DNA of 64,000 nt from Histoplasma ohiense (Eukaryota; Ascomycota; Eurotiomycetes; Onygenales; Ajellomycetaceae): contig JAEVHH010000003.1 of the NCBI GenBank assembly GCA_017607445.1, positions 930,001-994,000 on the forward strand, written 5' to 3'. Shown piece after piece: positions 50,807-62,069 of the stretch. Made by a program: the position numbers and the translations under genes. Positions within the stretch are counted from its first letter, which is position 1; each line of letters starts with the position of its first letter. The notes beneath the pieces were generated by a model. That model was not told where the DNA came from. It saw only the letters and a program-made list of their open reading frames with translations, and did not search any database.

Positions 50807-52534
50807 CACTGTATGTGATCAGTATTCATCACTGCATTGATTTATGAGAATGTTGTAGATTCATCTGCTCTCTGAGTATGTTTCTGTCATACTCTCTGTA
50901 ATGATCTTTCATATTAACTGTGTCAGATGAATCTGAACTGTATGAGCAATGCTTCTGTAGAACATTCATATTATAACTATAATCTATTTCTTATTCAGTA
51001 GCTTCTGTATGAGTTTGACAAAACACTTGAAAACTTCAATCTGTCTACATACAGCTCTGTATGAGATAATCTTATTAAAAATCAGCTACTTTTTGAGAAG
51101 TAGAACTATAATCTTATAGAGGAAATCATCACTGTGAACACTCTGCAGATACAGTTGAATGATGATCAATATCATATATATAATTCAATTCTGACTGCAA
51201 TAGAATTACAGTCATCTCACTATTTTATACAGAGTTCAGATGACACTGACAAAACATTTCTTTACAGAGCTCTCTATAGCTGTCTATATATAGATGAAAA
51301 GACTGTTCTTTGTATGACTTTTTCTGATATTGTAACTGTTCTTTTATCATATAGCAGAACAACTCACTCATATTTTGTCATCTCAATTGAATTAGATGCA
51401 AATTCTGTATTCAAAATTATCATTCAGAGTGAACTAGACTGTCTGCTGCAGACTGTAGATTTGATTATTTGAGATGAGACTCTCATACAGCACTGCTATT
51501 GTATGAAGATTGTTGATCATCTTTTTCAAAATTTATATTCATCAAATGAGCTTTTTGATGATATCTCTGTTATATTTGATGATGATTTTGCACAGACTCT
51601 GTCTGTTGTATTGTGTGATAGCTGTGCTGTAGTTGTTGCAGCTTCTCTGCAGTATTCATATATATGACAGTGGTTAACTGTACTGTGCTTGACAAGGAAT
51701 ATGAGACTGGCTGTTGATAATGATAACATGATATTTGTGAATTGACTTGATCAAATATTATATAATTCAGACTGCATTGACTGTATTGATCTTTCACTCT
51801 ATATTTATCAGATTACTGACATTAGTGTGCTATATAAGAGAGTGTTTTCTACAGCTGAATTTAGAACTGCAGTGATCTGCTCTGATTACTTTGAAAGCTG
51901 TGCCATTCTTACTGTATTAAATCAGAATGCATTTCACATTAATGAATGAATTATGATGACTATATCAGAGAATGTTCATACATTCTATACTGCAGATATG
52001 ACTCATACAGATGATCTGACTCTGAGCTGTGAGAAGTTCTTTTATAAATATCTGACTGTCATTAACTGTTTAACTCTGTTATTATTTATACTGAGATTGA
52101 AAGTGAGTATTTCTGTCATGTTTCTGTATAATCTCCAGTCATCTGAAGGGCCTTGCAATGACACAAGAATGATTGTTCAGTGAATGACAATTCATTTATT
52201 TAAGATGAAGATTATATCTGATATATATAAGAGTTCAGTTCATATATTGCTGTGAATTGATCTATATACTTGATCTGTTGAGATTTTATTTGATATGACT
52301 CACTGTCAGTTTCCAGTCTGTTCATGCTTTGCAATGACAATCAACAAGTTTCAGAGACAGTCTCTTTCTACAGTTAATATTGATCTCAGAAACCTCATAT
52401 TCTCACATAATCAGCTGTATATTACACTCTCTCAAACTACAGATGTCAGTCAGTTGACTGTTCTGTTGAATAAGAATGATGAGAAATGTATGTTAAATGA
52501 GATATATTCAGAAATTCTACAGTTTCTCAATTAA
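50807..52534 (+). pseudogene. Helitron helicase, C-terminal half (Pif1-like)
   Basis: A frame at 51134-51472 begins with LNDDQYHIYNSIL and carries a Walker A region now reading QSSDDTDKTFLYRAL; the glycines of the usual GxGTGKT are replaced by Ser and Asp, as G-to-A mutation would produce. RTTHSYF and IELD follow, then LII-stop-DE at the Walker B position, where TGA stands for Trp. A later frame (52295-52534) has FAMTINKFQRQSL and LYITLSQTTDVSQLTVLL, the C-terminal motifs of Helitron helicases. This is the strongest evidence for the Helitron call. Confidence 0.82.
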
Positions 52535-54209
52535 TTCTTCTGCTACTACTGTTTTTTCTTCATTGTCTACAGATACAGAATGCCATCTTCAGATGTTAAA
52601 ATAGAGATTTTTGAATATATAAAAAACTGTCATTTCAAATTGATATTAACTGTTAAAAAAAAGAAAAAAAGCAAGATTATCTCACTGAGCTCTCATACAG
52701 TCTGCTCATATCATTCTCTATTTTTCAAATTTTTTAATCAGAGCTGTAATATCTGTAGAAATGTTTTGTTGACTGAGCTGAGTCATCTACAACAGATTCA
52801 CAGTTTTATTCTACTCTCTATACAAATACTTCATCTCTTTCTTCATTTTATAAAGTTAGTATATCTTCATTCACAGCTATAACAACTTCAGCTTCATGAT
52901 TTCACTGTTACTTATCTTATTATTCTTCTTTTTATTCTTCAATATCACAAATGTCATCTGTTTCTTTTTGAATGAATTGAATGATTCAGTTATCTGATCT
53001 GATTTTATACTGACAGCTCACTTTTTCTTCTTTCTCTTCTTCTTCTCATTTCCCTCTGCAGCTGCAGAGTCAGCAGTGATTGTATTGATGAAGATGATAA
53101 ACTGCTGATTCTCTGTTATTTTCATGTCAGCATATATATTTTGCATATATCTTTTGCTAATATATTTGTATATGATAGAGATGATTCATTACTTATCAGA
53201 CTGCAAGCTGTAGTATTTGCTTAGTGAATTGTAGTGATAATTCACACAGACTCTCTTCAACATACTGAATACTACAATACACTCAATGAACAAATCATGA
53301 CTTTTCTTATATGAGCTGCACAGCAGATTGATTTTGATGTTACAGCTGTGAACAAATACTGATTCTATATTTATTGCTCTTTTTAGCTAAGATTTGAAGT
53401 TCTTCTTATGCAGTACTATATTTTTCTTGAATCTCATCTCTCACAACTGTGCAACAACTTCACTATCATTTCTGACAATTTATTCAATCAGCAGCTGTAG
53501 TCTACATTCTGATGTTCATATATTGACAGACTACTGATGTGACTGTTGAAAGATAGATGCAAACAGACTGACAGACTGCTGAGACTGCTGAAGATTAGAT
53601 ACAGATGAATTGATGAGCTGCTGAGAATAGAATAAAAGTGAATTGACAGATAGTGCAGATTGCTGAGTCTTCAGAATCTGCTGAGCTTGCTGAGCTTGCT
53701 CTGTACTATTGTTAACTATAATTTCATCATTTCTGAGCTGTTTTTCTTCATTTTTTGATAGTTCTCTATTTATATTCAGCTATTTTGACTGCTTCAATTG
53801 TATTACAGATGTTTTGAGAATTGATAGATGTAAATCATCACATTTCAGTTGTTTGCTGTTTGATTGTAATCACTACATTCTCTATATGAGCTGTCTGATA
53901 TTTAATTACACCTTGCTTAGTGCTTCTACATTAACTCTACAACACTACTATGTTATTCATCTTTTTCATCTATGTGATTGTTCTCTATTGACGGCTGTAG
54001 ATTACATGGAATTCACATATACAAGTCATGTGTGGCTGTTGGATATCTCATTACATTCACCCGAGGGATTAAACGGCGCATTTTCAAGCTGGATAAGCGA
54101 GCGCAAGCGAGCGATTGCGGCTTGTATTAATCATGTTGTGAATAATCATTTCGGAGCAGACACAGTTGATTCTCTGCATATTTCAAAGGCGGCACTCCAG
54201 TTGTCGTAG
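52535..54209 (+). other. 3' part of the Helitron and its junction with unique sequence
   Basis: AT-rich up to about 54058 with frames of no recognisable family (52580-52882 has a CNIC pair; 53709-54209 crosses the composition boundary). Composition turns normal at 54058. At 54095-54128 the bases GCGAGCGCAAGCGAGCG and TTGCGGCTT can fold (AAGC and CGCAA pairing with TTGCG and GCTT), a possible Helitron 3' hairpin. The exact end is unresolved. Confidence 0.35.
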
Positions 54210-54837
54210 AAATACTCTCGGATTATTCCCAAGGCTGGTGAACACGCAGCTCGTGGTATTCAACGACCTTGCTTTAAGTGCATAACTGTGATTTCTATCG
54301 GAAAAAGGAGCATCCCTCGAGAAGGGAGTTTAACTAGTACATTGCATTGGCCTTGTTTGGTGATGTCAGTGGTTTGCAGGAAAATAGAATGCCTCCAAAT
54401 TTACGGAGTATATTAATTAGTACTCTCCATAATGGTGCCAAAAGCCCTCCCGGGGCGAAACACGGGCATATGAGTAAGTGAGAAGGTCTTGAAAGCTGGA
54501 GTTCATCATACGAGTATGGCACTAACAAGGGGATATACCATCTCTCCTGTTTCTTGAATAATTGGCAGCAGTATGTCATTACCCTGTTGAGTCCTAGCCT
54601 GTAAATATCGCAGCGCCTTGGGATGGACAAGCAAAATCATTAGTTACAGGACATAGTCGAAAGATGAAATAATATCCTTATGTTCAGCGTATTTCCCTTC
54701 TATCCATAATCTACTTCGGTATTCCTAGCTATAAAGAGGCGCAGTTATCGGGTACAAACCCTAGTATCTGTTTCCAAACCTAGAATCTATATCTAATCTG
54801 CTAAACATCGATATCTATATCTGACGCTAGTTTGCTC
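54210..54837. other. Intergenic region downstream of the tRNA synthetase gene
   Basis: Normal composition, no supported gene. It should contain the 3' UTR of the minus-strand synthetase gene. Confidence 0.4.
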
Positions 54838-56848
54838 TCAATTTTCATCATGACGTTGTTTCGTCTCTACCTTAGGTTCCTTCGATTTCGATTCCTTCGG
54901 CTTGACGTCCTTGGGCTTAGGGTTGGGATTTCCTCTCCATTCCAGCTTCCGGGGAGTCATGTACTGTTTCAAGAGCTCGTCCGAAACAAGCTTTCTCCGA
55001 GCCTGGAATTCTGCCACATATTCTTGAAGTAAAGTGATCGCCATCATCTTCAACTCCCCGGTGAGGATTTCCCCCTTCCGGTAGCCTTCTTCGATCTGCT
55101 TGATCTTCTCGTCATCCTCTTCAAAGTACGTGAGGTCTATTCATGGGGTGTGGTCAGATATTATGATTCAGTAAAACAATAACTTTTGAGGAATAGTCAC
55201 TTACATTGGAACGAAACATCAACATCAGGATTACCGCCTAGCCGTCTATGCTCTTCTATACTGTCTCTCCCTCCACTAAATGCATGCTTCATAATTTTTT
55301 TCTACAAGGTGAACGAGTAAGCAGTGATGATCAGGTGTGATAGGGTAAAGGCTAATCGAACCTTAATTTGATTTGGAGTATCCGTCATGAAAATTGCAGA
55401 ACTATGAGCAAGGGTGTAAGCTACTAAATCTGTGTCATTTTTAGGGGAGGTCCGTATTCTTACTTCGGGTCGCTTGCACTCATTTTCCCTCCGATACCTT
55501 GCAGAGCCGTAAGGAATTTGGAATGTATCAGGGCCGGCTTTGGCCCTGGGAATCGCATACGCGAAGCATTGTCACGAACAAGTCGGAAATACGGATCTTG
55601 ATCAATAGCCATAGGAATTAAACAAGGAATTTTGCCTATCTCTTTAGTCCTCAGGGCGGGTGGGTTATCAGCCCAGATCTCTGGGTAGGACGTTGCAAAT
55701 GCAGCGGCACTATCTCACGGTCAGCGGAATACACGACTTTTGGGGAGCGAATACCATACCATTGCACAGCTGGGAACATTATCCGGCCGATATTTGTGCT
55801 GTACAATGTTAGAAACCATCAGATCGATCGAGCAAGTAGAGAAGTACAAAGACAGGAGACAAGAGCAGAAGAATATCAGAAGCGAGAGCCACTAGTTTGT
55901 TCATGTCACCGCCGCCTGACAAAACAACTCCTCGCGCTGATTAGGGCTCTCTCCTGTTCTCTCAGCGCTCCTGCATGACCTGAGAACAGTGCTTAACAGT
56001 ACTAACCTCTCATTAAACCCGAACGCGCCTCGAACCTGGTTAAACGTTACGAGTTTCGAGAATTCCCAAACATTCATCAAAAAGTGACCCTTTACATAAT
56101 CCAGATCGCTAAATATGAAAGTCTTCTTCAGGTCAAACCCACAAGCGATGATATCCTTCGCATTCTGCAGCCCGAACTTATAGGTATCTTCGAATGTGAG
56201 ATTGTCCTTAAAAAGGGCCTTTTCGTCGTCTTCGATTGTCAACATAGATTTTTAGATATTTTGAACTAATCGCGCTGCTCACCTGTAAGCATAATAACTA
56301 CAAAGAGTCAGCCTAGCCGAAAACAACAAAACTCCAGCGTCGAATAACGTCGACCATCTCTTTCAACATACCCAATGGGACATCAAATACATCTTGTAGC
56401 CACTTTGTGAACGAGAAAGGGATTGTGTGGCCTAGATGTAGCGCATCGGTTGAAGGTCCTCTTCCCGTGTACATGAAGAAGGGCTCCCCCCGCTCGTACT
56501 TGTTGAGGATATTGTCGAAATCGCGATGCGAAAAGAAAAGGCCGCGCCTCAACCAACGGTGGGGTTTGTGGCCTGTAAGACGCTCGAAACGTTGGAGGAG
56601 CTCATCGTCGATTAATTTGGTCGCCCATTTCCTGTCCCACATGTGTGAGGCCCAAATCACCCGGCCGGAGTAGAGGAGTCCAAAACCTACTGCGAAAGTG
56701 CAACATAGTCAATGGCAATGGCATTCCCTTGGGCGTCATGTCCAGCTTCAACATTCCAAGGGTCAATCTGTTGTTCGGTGGCCACCTTCCGCTCCGCGTC
56801 GTGCACTGGAACTACGACCTCCGCCGCGCCAGGAGGCGGGGTAGTCAT
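54838..56848 (-). CDS. Cytosolic tryptophanyl-tRNA synthetase, nine exons including a 15-nt microexon
   Basis: Attaches tryptophan to tRNA-Trp in the cytosol. Exons on the minus strand: 56848-56691, 56631-56372, 56297-56283, 56229-56007, 55798-55760, 55709-55464, 55401-55362, 55301-55205, 55136-54838. All introns are GT-AG; the sum is 1377 nt, 458 residues, usual for the eukaryotic enzyme. The class I signatures are present: HLGH (residues 118-121, in TGRGPSTDALHLGHTIPF) and KMSAS (307-311). AIDQDPYFRL and GGNPDVDV also fit the family. The C-terminus is a charged Lys/Glu/Pro tail. The start at 56848 is the only ATG before the conserved IDPWNV region. The 15-nt exon encodes VIMLT with its flanks, and the residues fit the conserved VIMLTDDEK region exactly. 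Intron 4 (208 nt) is long for this gene. Confidence 0.95.
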
Positions 56849-57882
56849 TTTGACAAGACGTGCAAATGTGAATGAAAATGGCAGATCAAATATGGACGTC
56901 ACTCAAATTCTTGTCTCGTAGGGTCCAAATAAACTGCGATAAAGATATTCGTCATGCGGTACAGTAAAAACAGGCCCTGAGTCATTCATCGGTTTGCAAG
57001 CTCTCATACTTTTATAGGCGGGGGCAAAGTCACGTGTGATAAGGTCTATCAAAAAGTCAATCGCTCTCTTTTTCCTTCTCGTTCTCTCAAAGCATTGATA
57101 TCAAAATGTCTCGACCGCTTTTGTCAAGGACACAAGGCTCCTCGGCGTGGGAATCCATATTCAAACGTTCCAGCAGATCGTGGGATATCCCCGCGTCCGG
57201 ATATTCCCTAACAGGAGCCGACTTTTAACTGTTTTTGCATAAAAGCTAATTGCAAACACAGCGGAAGATTGCCTTTTCCAGCGTTTGTATTGCACATACT
57301 ATGCAAAGCGGCTGCCTCCGTTCACCCTGAGAATGGAAACAGGAGAGAGCCTGGGATCTATTTTAGCTCCTGTTGTCTTGGCCACTGTGTTCGTCTTTGT
57401 TGTTTTATGATTTATCTGTCTAGACTTTGAACAATGAGCTTCCACGCTCTCCTCGTCAAGCCCGGTTTCTACCATCGGGATGGTACGGATGGTGGTGAAC
57501 CATTTATATTCCAGATTTCCCACAAGCTCTTTACTTTCCTCGCTTTTATTTTTGATTCTTATATTTAGCAGTTTATTGACGACTTTCATTCTATGAAAGC
57601 AGCTTGTGATCAGTCCGCTGAGAGCCCTATTTTCAATAGCTATTAAGGCGCTTTTCTTCCGCCTGAAGTAGAGGATTTGGTTTTTCCATACAACGCGGTT
57701 TTGGCATTTTGAACTTTGTAAAACACTCCCTCTCGGCAACACCCTGCCTAACATCGGCATGTGCCAGAACCTCTCTTTTCCATAGAAGTCTTTATTATAT
57801 AAAGCACTGGGGTTTCCTCAGCAAACACTGAGAACATATTTTCTCAGTGAAGGTATTTGCCTGCCTTTCCACTGTGGTAATC
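56849..57882. other. Promoter of the synthetase gene and intergenic sequence
   Basis: Upstream of the synthetase start. It contains TGAGTCA at 56978-56984, a CACGTG (about 57032) and pyrimidine-rich stretches. A minus-strand frame at 57299-57760 has no recognisable family. No gene is supported with confidence. Confidence 0.4.
56978..56984 (-). promoter_or_regulatory. Candidate Gcn4/CPC1 (cross-pathway control) site
   Basis: TGAGTCA (reverse complement TGACTCA) is the consensus site of the bZIP activator Gcn4/CPC1/CpcA. It lies about 130 bp upstream of the synthetase ATG. Genes for amino-acid synthesis and several tRNA synthetases are known targets in fungi. A seven-base match can occur by chance. 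Confidence 0.4.
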
Positions 57883-58755
57883 ATGGATTCAAACTCCCAG
57901 GACCCAGGACTCTCCGGTCGACATCGATGATATTCAACCGATAATTGAGACCTCTTCCTCTGACACAAGCATTAGGACATCTCCACAACAGAGCCCTACT
58001 TCAACACCTTGCCTTACTCCGAAGTTTCCAGAAGATGCCGACGGAGATCATCTACCTGCAACGCCGCCAGCACCAGACTCTTGGATGTGGAAATGCCACA
58101 AATGTCTCAAAAAGTACAATTTTGAGGCGACCACTCGCTGTCTCTACGACGACCGCTACTTTTGCCAAACACCTAATTCGAAGAGAAATAGATTGCGCGA
58201 CTATAAGAAGCAGAAAGTCTCTCGAGTCTGTGAATCTATCTTCGATTCTACCGGCTGGGAAAAGTTCAAAGCTTGGCAAAAACAAGTGAGGCTTGCACAT
58301 GGTAAAGAGGATGAGTGGGAATCTGGATGCATGAATGATTGTATAAGCCCTTATTATTGTTGTAATTCTGTATTCCTGCTACGTTTGGCCAAGGTTGGCT
58401 CTCCACAACTGCCTTAATTGATAAAGCAATTGATAAAGCTGCATCTTCAGAGGACCAGGTGCGTATAAAGATTCTTACCGACACACCCCCTATTGGAGAA
58501 TTGTATGTCCGCAGAATGCATGAACTAAAGTGCTATGGTAGTTTGATGGTGAAGAAGTTCGAGCCGGCTCAAAACGAGCAAGGTCAAAAAAAAGAAGGAA
58601 TCCCTCCAGAAGCGCCGCCTACAAAACGACGCATACTCACATTCGAACTCATGGATAAGCATAAACAAAGTAAATACAAACTTCCACCGGGTCTAGGGTT
58701 TCTACACGTGTGGCTAATATATCGGCAGAGCAATTTTACAATCGGCCGCGACTAA
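57883..58755 (+). pseudogene. Cys-rich fungal protein gene with a 7-bp duplication frameshift
   Basis: ATG at 57883 starts MDSNSQD, but the tandem repeat CCAGGAC CCAGGAC (57897-57910) shifts the frame into an early TGA. With one unit the frame would continue as SPVDIDDIQ... into a Ser/Thr/Pro-rich stretch and a domain WKCHKC...RCLYDD.YFC (C-x2-C-x11-C-x7-C, 58088-58165), then WEKFKAWQ and WESGCMNDC. A candidate 53-nt intron (58341-58393, GTATAA...CAAG) joins this to WLSTTALIDKAIDKAAS and the end at 58753-58755. I recognise the Cys pattern as one found in uncharacterised fungal proteins but cannot name a function. Translation from the in-frame ATG at 58085 could still give a shortened protein with the Cys domain. 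Confidence 0.55.
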
Positions 58756-59662
58756 TCTGTAGCAGGTTACGATTGATCCATTGCTACCAATCAACATTCC
58801 TCGACGCGATCGATTGCGCATGATATAGCGATCCGCAGGACAAAGCTGACACCACCCCTCGGCGCGCATGATCAAATTATCCTGATCTGTAACAGCTACA
58901 GGTATCAAATGACGTCGAATTTGGCAGATATCTGACCAGAATTTCGGCCCCTTCAGAGTTCGGTGAAGCAGCCGACCGCCCATTTGCTTGGACATTTGAA
59001 CACCGCCCACTGCAATATCCAGTTTCCATTCCGCTAAGTATCGATTATTTCAAACTTCTGTGTATCGTTTCCGTGGGATGTTGGCATGTTTATTTCATGC
59101 GTCTGCGCCCCATATACATTCGCCATTTTGATGATTAATTATCTTAATTATCTACAGCTAATGCCACAGATCACAGGAGTTCTATCTAATTGGTTACCCA
59201 GAATGCCTTTCTTAGAATGCTTTTCCTGACACCCACGAAGGTTTTTTTTTTCCTCCCTTGGGGACTGGTCAACTCTCCTTTGTCCTCAGTTTATTTTATT
59301 AACAGACAACCCGAGATCAGCAGCCACGTAACAGACATTGTCATGTTTTAGTTGTGTTGTTCATGTCCCAGCTTACCAGGAAGCCACTCCAAACGGAGAG
59401 TGGAAGAAACAGATTGCTTTTGATGTCTATTTATTTAACCTTCTAAAAAAAAAAATAAAAAGGAAGGAAGAGAAGCCCCGGAGAATTTCACTAAAGAGGT
59501 TCGAAATGGGAAATGTATGAGTGTGAGAGAGATCAAACTGCACCGTTATTGATATAATATAAGTCGGAATTTTCCCTTTTCTCTCAAACGTACTCCCATT
59601 AAATAAATAATAAATAAATTAAACATAACCACTCAAACCCAAATGAGCCTTGACTCAATTTT

Positions 59663-59695
<33 letters not shown>

Positions 59696-60095
59696 CTTTC
59701 CGCTGAAATTTTGAGATTTCCCGCCAGAATGCCGGTAGGCTCCCGCCCTTCTCTGAGCTTGGTATGGACGGTTCACTCATTCACTCCACCCCGCCATGTA
59801 TGTAAAACTGCTTATCTCTGAAATGTTTACGGGTAACATGAGGGAAAGGGGGGGGGGGAGGAAGGTCTCGAAGACAATGTATTAGTTAAACAGCACACAA
59901 AGTTCCATGCGCTTTGTATCGACTATTCTAGAGAGCTTATACCCACGAATAAAAGAAAGGAAACCACGAGCGAGCGAGGGAAAGGGCAATAGATGAATAC
60001 ATAAACCATCCAAAACTCGAATTGACTCGCCAAAAATATCAACGACAAAACACAGCACAATGAAAAAAGATAGAAAGCAAGTAAGTACGGGCGTA
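58756..60095. other. Intergenic region with a (TG)n microsatellite
   Basis: No supported gene. Contains (TG)15 at 59665-59694, a poly-G run at about 59849-59858 and an A-rich tract at about 59447-59464. The right end should hold the 3' UTR of the RRM gene. A minus-strand frame at 58714-59010 has normal composition but no recognised family. Confidence 0.4.
59665..59694. repeat. (TG)n microsatellite
   Basis: Fifteen uninterrupted TG dinucleotides. Confidence 0.95.
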
Positions 60096-61430
60096 TTATC
60101 CAAGAACCCTCAAGCCACCCTTCGTCCTCCCTTGCTTTTTCTGTACACCACCATCGATGACTTTCGAACCGCCGCCGCCGCCGCCGCCTCCAGCACTGCC
60201 AACACCCTTTCCACCTCCACCACTTCCCCCTCCACGTTTCTTCCCACCCGCCTTGGCCCCTACTCCCCCAACCTTCGACGCCGCCACGGGTCTGATCTCT
60301 GTCATAGCCCTCCTCAGCAAAACGGGATGGGATCCAATATACTTCCCTTGCATCTCCCTCGCAGCACGGAAATAATCCTCCCCATCGCTAAAACTCACAA
60401 AACCATACCCTTTACTCTTCTCCGTGCGCTTATCGCGAATCACCCGCGCCTTCTGCACGGAGGGGTACTTCGAGAACGCCTTCAGGAGAGAGTCATCCGT
60501 CACTTCGCCGGCGAGGTTGCCCGCGAAGAGGCGGAAGTGTGCGGGGTCCCATTCGAGAAGCGTGGAGTCTGTCCAGCTCTGGCCGCCGCCGGAGCGGACG
60601 ACAGTTTTGGCCGGTTCGGCTGCACCTGCGGTTGCGCCTGCAGCTGCGTCTATCGCTGCGGTTGCACCTGGCGGTATAGGCGTGGATGAAGTCGTTTGCG
60701 GACCGCTGGATGGCGCCGATGACGCTGCGGCGTCGTGTGTGCGTTGGACGGTTCCCAGTGGCCCCGCGTTGGCGCTAGTGGCGCCCGATGTGCCTTTGCC
60801 GCCGGCGGTATTTGCTGCGGCTTGTGCGGCTTCGATGCTCTCCTTACCCATGTACGCGCTCTGCCATTGAGCTATTTGCGCTTCGGTGTCCGGGTCGAGG
60901 CCTGAGCCCGCGGTTTGGCGGTGATACCCTCTTCCAGCTCCGCTGTAAGCATTGTTTGGTGGCTGGGATGGATAAGGGAAGGGATTTTGAATGAGGGGGA
61001 CACCCGGCTGACCATAAGCGCCTACCGCTTGGTGTTGCTGTGAAGGTTGGTGTTGATTTTGATAGTGCTGCTGCTGCTGTCCGTAGTAGGTCATGTTGGG
61101 TTGCCCATAGGGCGGTCGCGAGTATTGCTGGACATGGGGTTGGTAATGGTGCTGGTAGCCAGCTGGAGACGCAGAGACATTAGGGCTGTGAGTGCGGAAA
61201 GATTGGCCGGTAGTTACGGTACGGGGTTGAAAAGCTGTGAGCGAATTGTATCCAGCGCCGGGTCTAGGAGCAGAAGTAGTCGAAGCAGTATTGGCTACCC
61301 CCGGCGCACCGGTTGGATGGTAAGAAGCAGTAGGGGGCGGTCGCGCGGGGAGAGATGTGGACGGTGGTGGTTTCGAGGACAGGGGTTGAAACGGTTGCTG
61401 TTGAAGACCTGGAGGTGGCGGAAGGGACAT
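60096..61430 (-). CDS. RBM42-like RNA-binding protein with C-terminal RRM (444 aa)
   Basis: Single coding exon, ATG at 61430, stop at 60096. Residues 1-190 are Pro/Gln/Tyr-rich and disordered (MSLPPPPGLQQQ, many QQ and YQ pairs). A conserved stretch LDPDTEAQIAQWQSAYMG follows near residue 185, then an Ala/Thr/Ser-rich linker. One RRM spans about residues 298-374 with RNP2 LFAGNL and RNP1 KGYGFVSF, and the C-terminus is Gly/Lys-rich. A single RRM near the end after a Pro-rich N-terminus is the layout of RBM42, linked to splicing and mRNA binding in the nucleus. An upstream GTACGT (61526) could be the donor of a 5' UTR intron; the open frame beyond 61430 has no ATG. Confidence 0.85.
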   Translation of the reverse strand: MSLPPPPGLQQQPFQPLSSKPPPSTSLPARPPPTASYHPTGAPGVANTASTTSAPRPGAGYNSLTAFQPRTVTTGQSFRTHSPNVSASPAGYQHHYQPHVQQYSRPPYGQPNMTYYGQQQQHYQNQHQPSQQHQAVGAYGQPGVPLIQNPFPYPSQPPNNAYSGAGRGYHRQTAGSGLDPDTEAQIAQWQSAYMGKESIEAAQAAANTAGGKGTSGATSANAGPLGTVQRTHDAAASSAPSSGPQTTSSTPIPPGATAAIDAAAGATAGAAEPAKTVVRSGGGQSWTDSTLLEWDPAHFRLFAGNLAGEVTDDSLLKAFSKYPSVQKARVIRDKRTEKSKGYGFVSFSDGEDYFRAAREMQGKYIGSHPVLLRRAMTEIRPVAASKVGGVGAKAGGKKRGGGSGGGGKGVGSAGGGGGGGGSKVIDGGVQKKQGRTKGGLRVLG

Positions 61431-62031
61431 GATGAACGGAGACTCGTCGAAATGGGTTTTATGTTGATTGCACAGGAAAGCCTGTTTCTTTGGCCGAAGT
61501 TGTGCAGTAACAAAAGACACACGTACCTTGCGCACGTCCAAGGAACGAAAAAGAGGCTCCGTATGTACGTTGCGATCTAGAGCAGCGCAAGTGATGCTTC
61601 AAAAACACACACTGGGGAGTGATGGGTGGGCGAGCAGTGGATGATGGCGAGAGCTGTCCGGATGGAGTGTGGAAACGTGGCGGGAGATCTTCGAGCGCGA
61701 GCACGTTAGGTTGCTTGATTCCACTTTATTCTTCCCGATAGAGATAAGTATCGATGCACACTGCCGTTTTTTCACTCTCCCTAGCAGAAGATGGAGTCTT
61801 GCTATTCCTGACAGAGACCGCTGTCTTTATCAAACTGTGCAAGCGAAGGTTGAACTTCAGGCTGGGAATTTTCCAACCTTGTTTATATCACGTGCCACTT
61901 GTGGTGTTGGCACTAGCATCGTTAAATACTAGTGGTATTGTGTATATTTTACAGACTTGCCCAAATCCACCAATCAGCATCAATCATCATTCGGTCCCAT
62001 CAGGATGGATGCAAAATGTTGTCATTGCCAT

Positions 62032-62069
<38 letters not shown>

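Larger units (their letters stand above)
4605..54150 (+). mobile_element. Decayed Helitron, fragmented by nested retroelements
   Basis: Removing the inserted elements at their target duplications leaves four plus-strand pieces: about 4605-5001, 19283-19545, 39264-41837 and 50793-54058 or slightly beyond. They read in order as a rolling-circle transposon: cysteine-rich start, Helitron-like N-terminal domain, Rep-associated region, then Pif1-type helicase. All frames are broken by RIP-like transitions. The outer ends are not fixed: a TC dinucleotide lies at about 4621 and a hairpin-forming motif at about 54095-54128, but no clear CTRR terminus was found. Boundaries are approximate (±100 bp). 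Confidence 0.7.

Noticed and set aside
53709..54209. A 166-codon frame crossing from AT-rich to normal sequence
   Set aside because: It spans the composition boundary at about 54058, so it is most likely a chance fusion of Helitron remnant and flanking sequence.
57299..57760. A 153-codon minus-strand frame between the synthetase and the Cys-rich pseudogene
   Set aside because: No family resemblance, no intron pattern and no clear composition signal; it may be chance. Could be revisited with comparative data.
58714..59010. A minus-strand frame rich in Arg/Cys downstream of the Cys-rich pseudogene
   Set aside because: It lacks an ATG at its start, overlaps the end of the plus-strand gene and shows no recognisable domain.
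60060..60870. Long plus-strand frames opposite the RRM gene
   Set aside because: Shadows of the GC-rich coding sequence on the minus strand, which carries a clear RRM.
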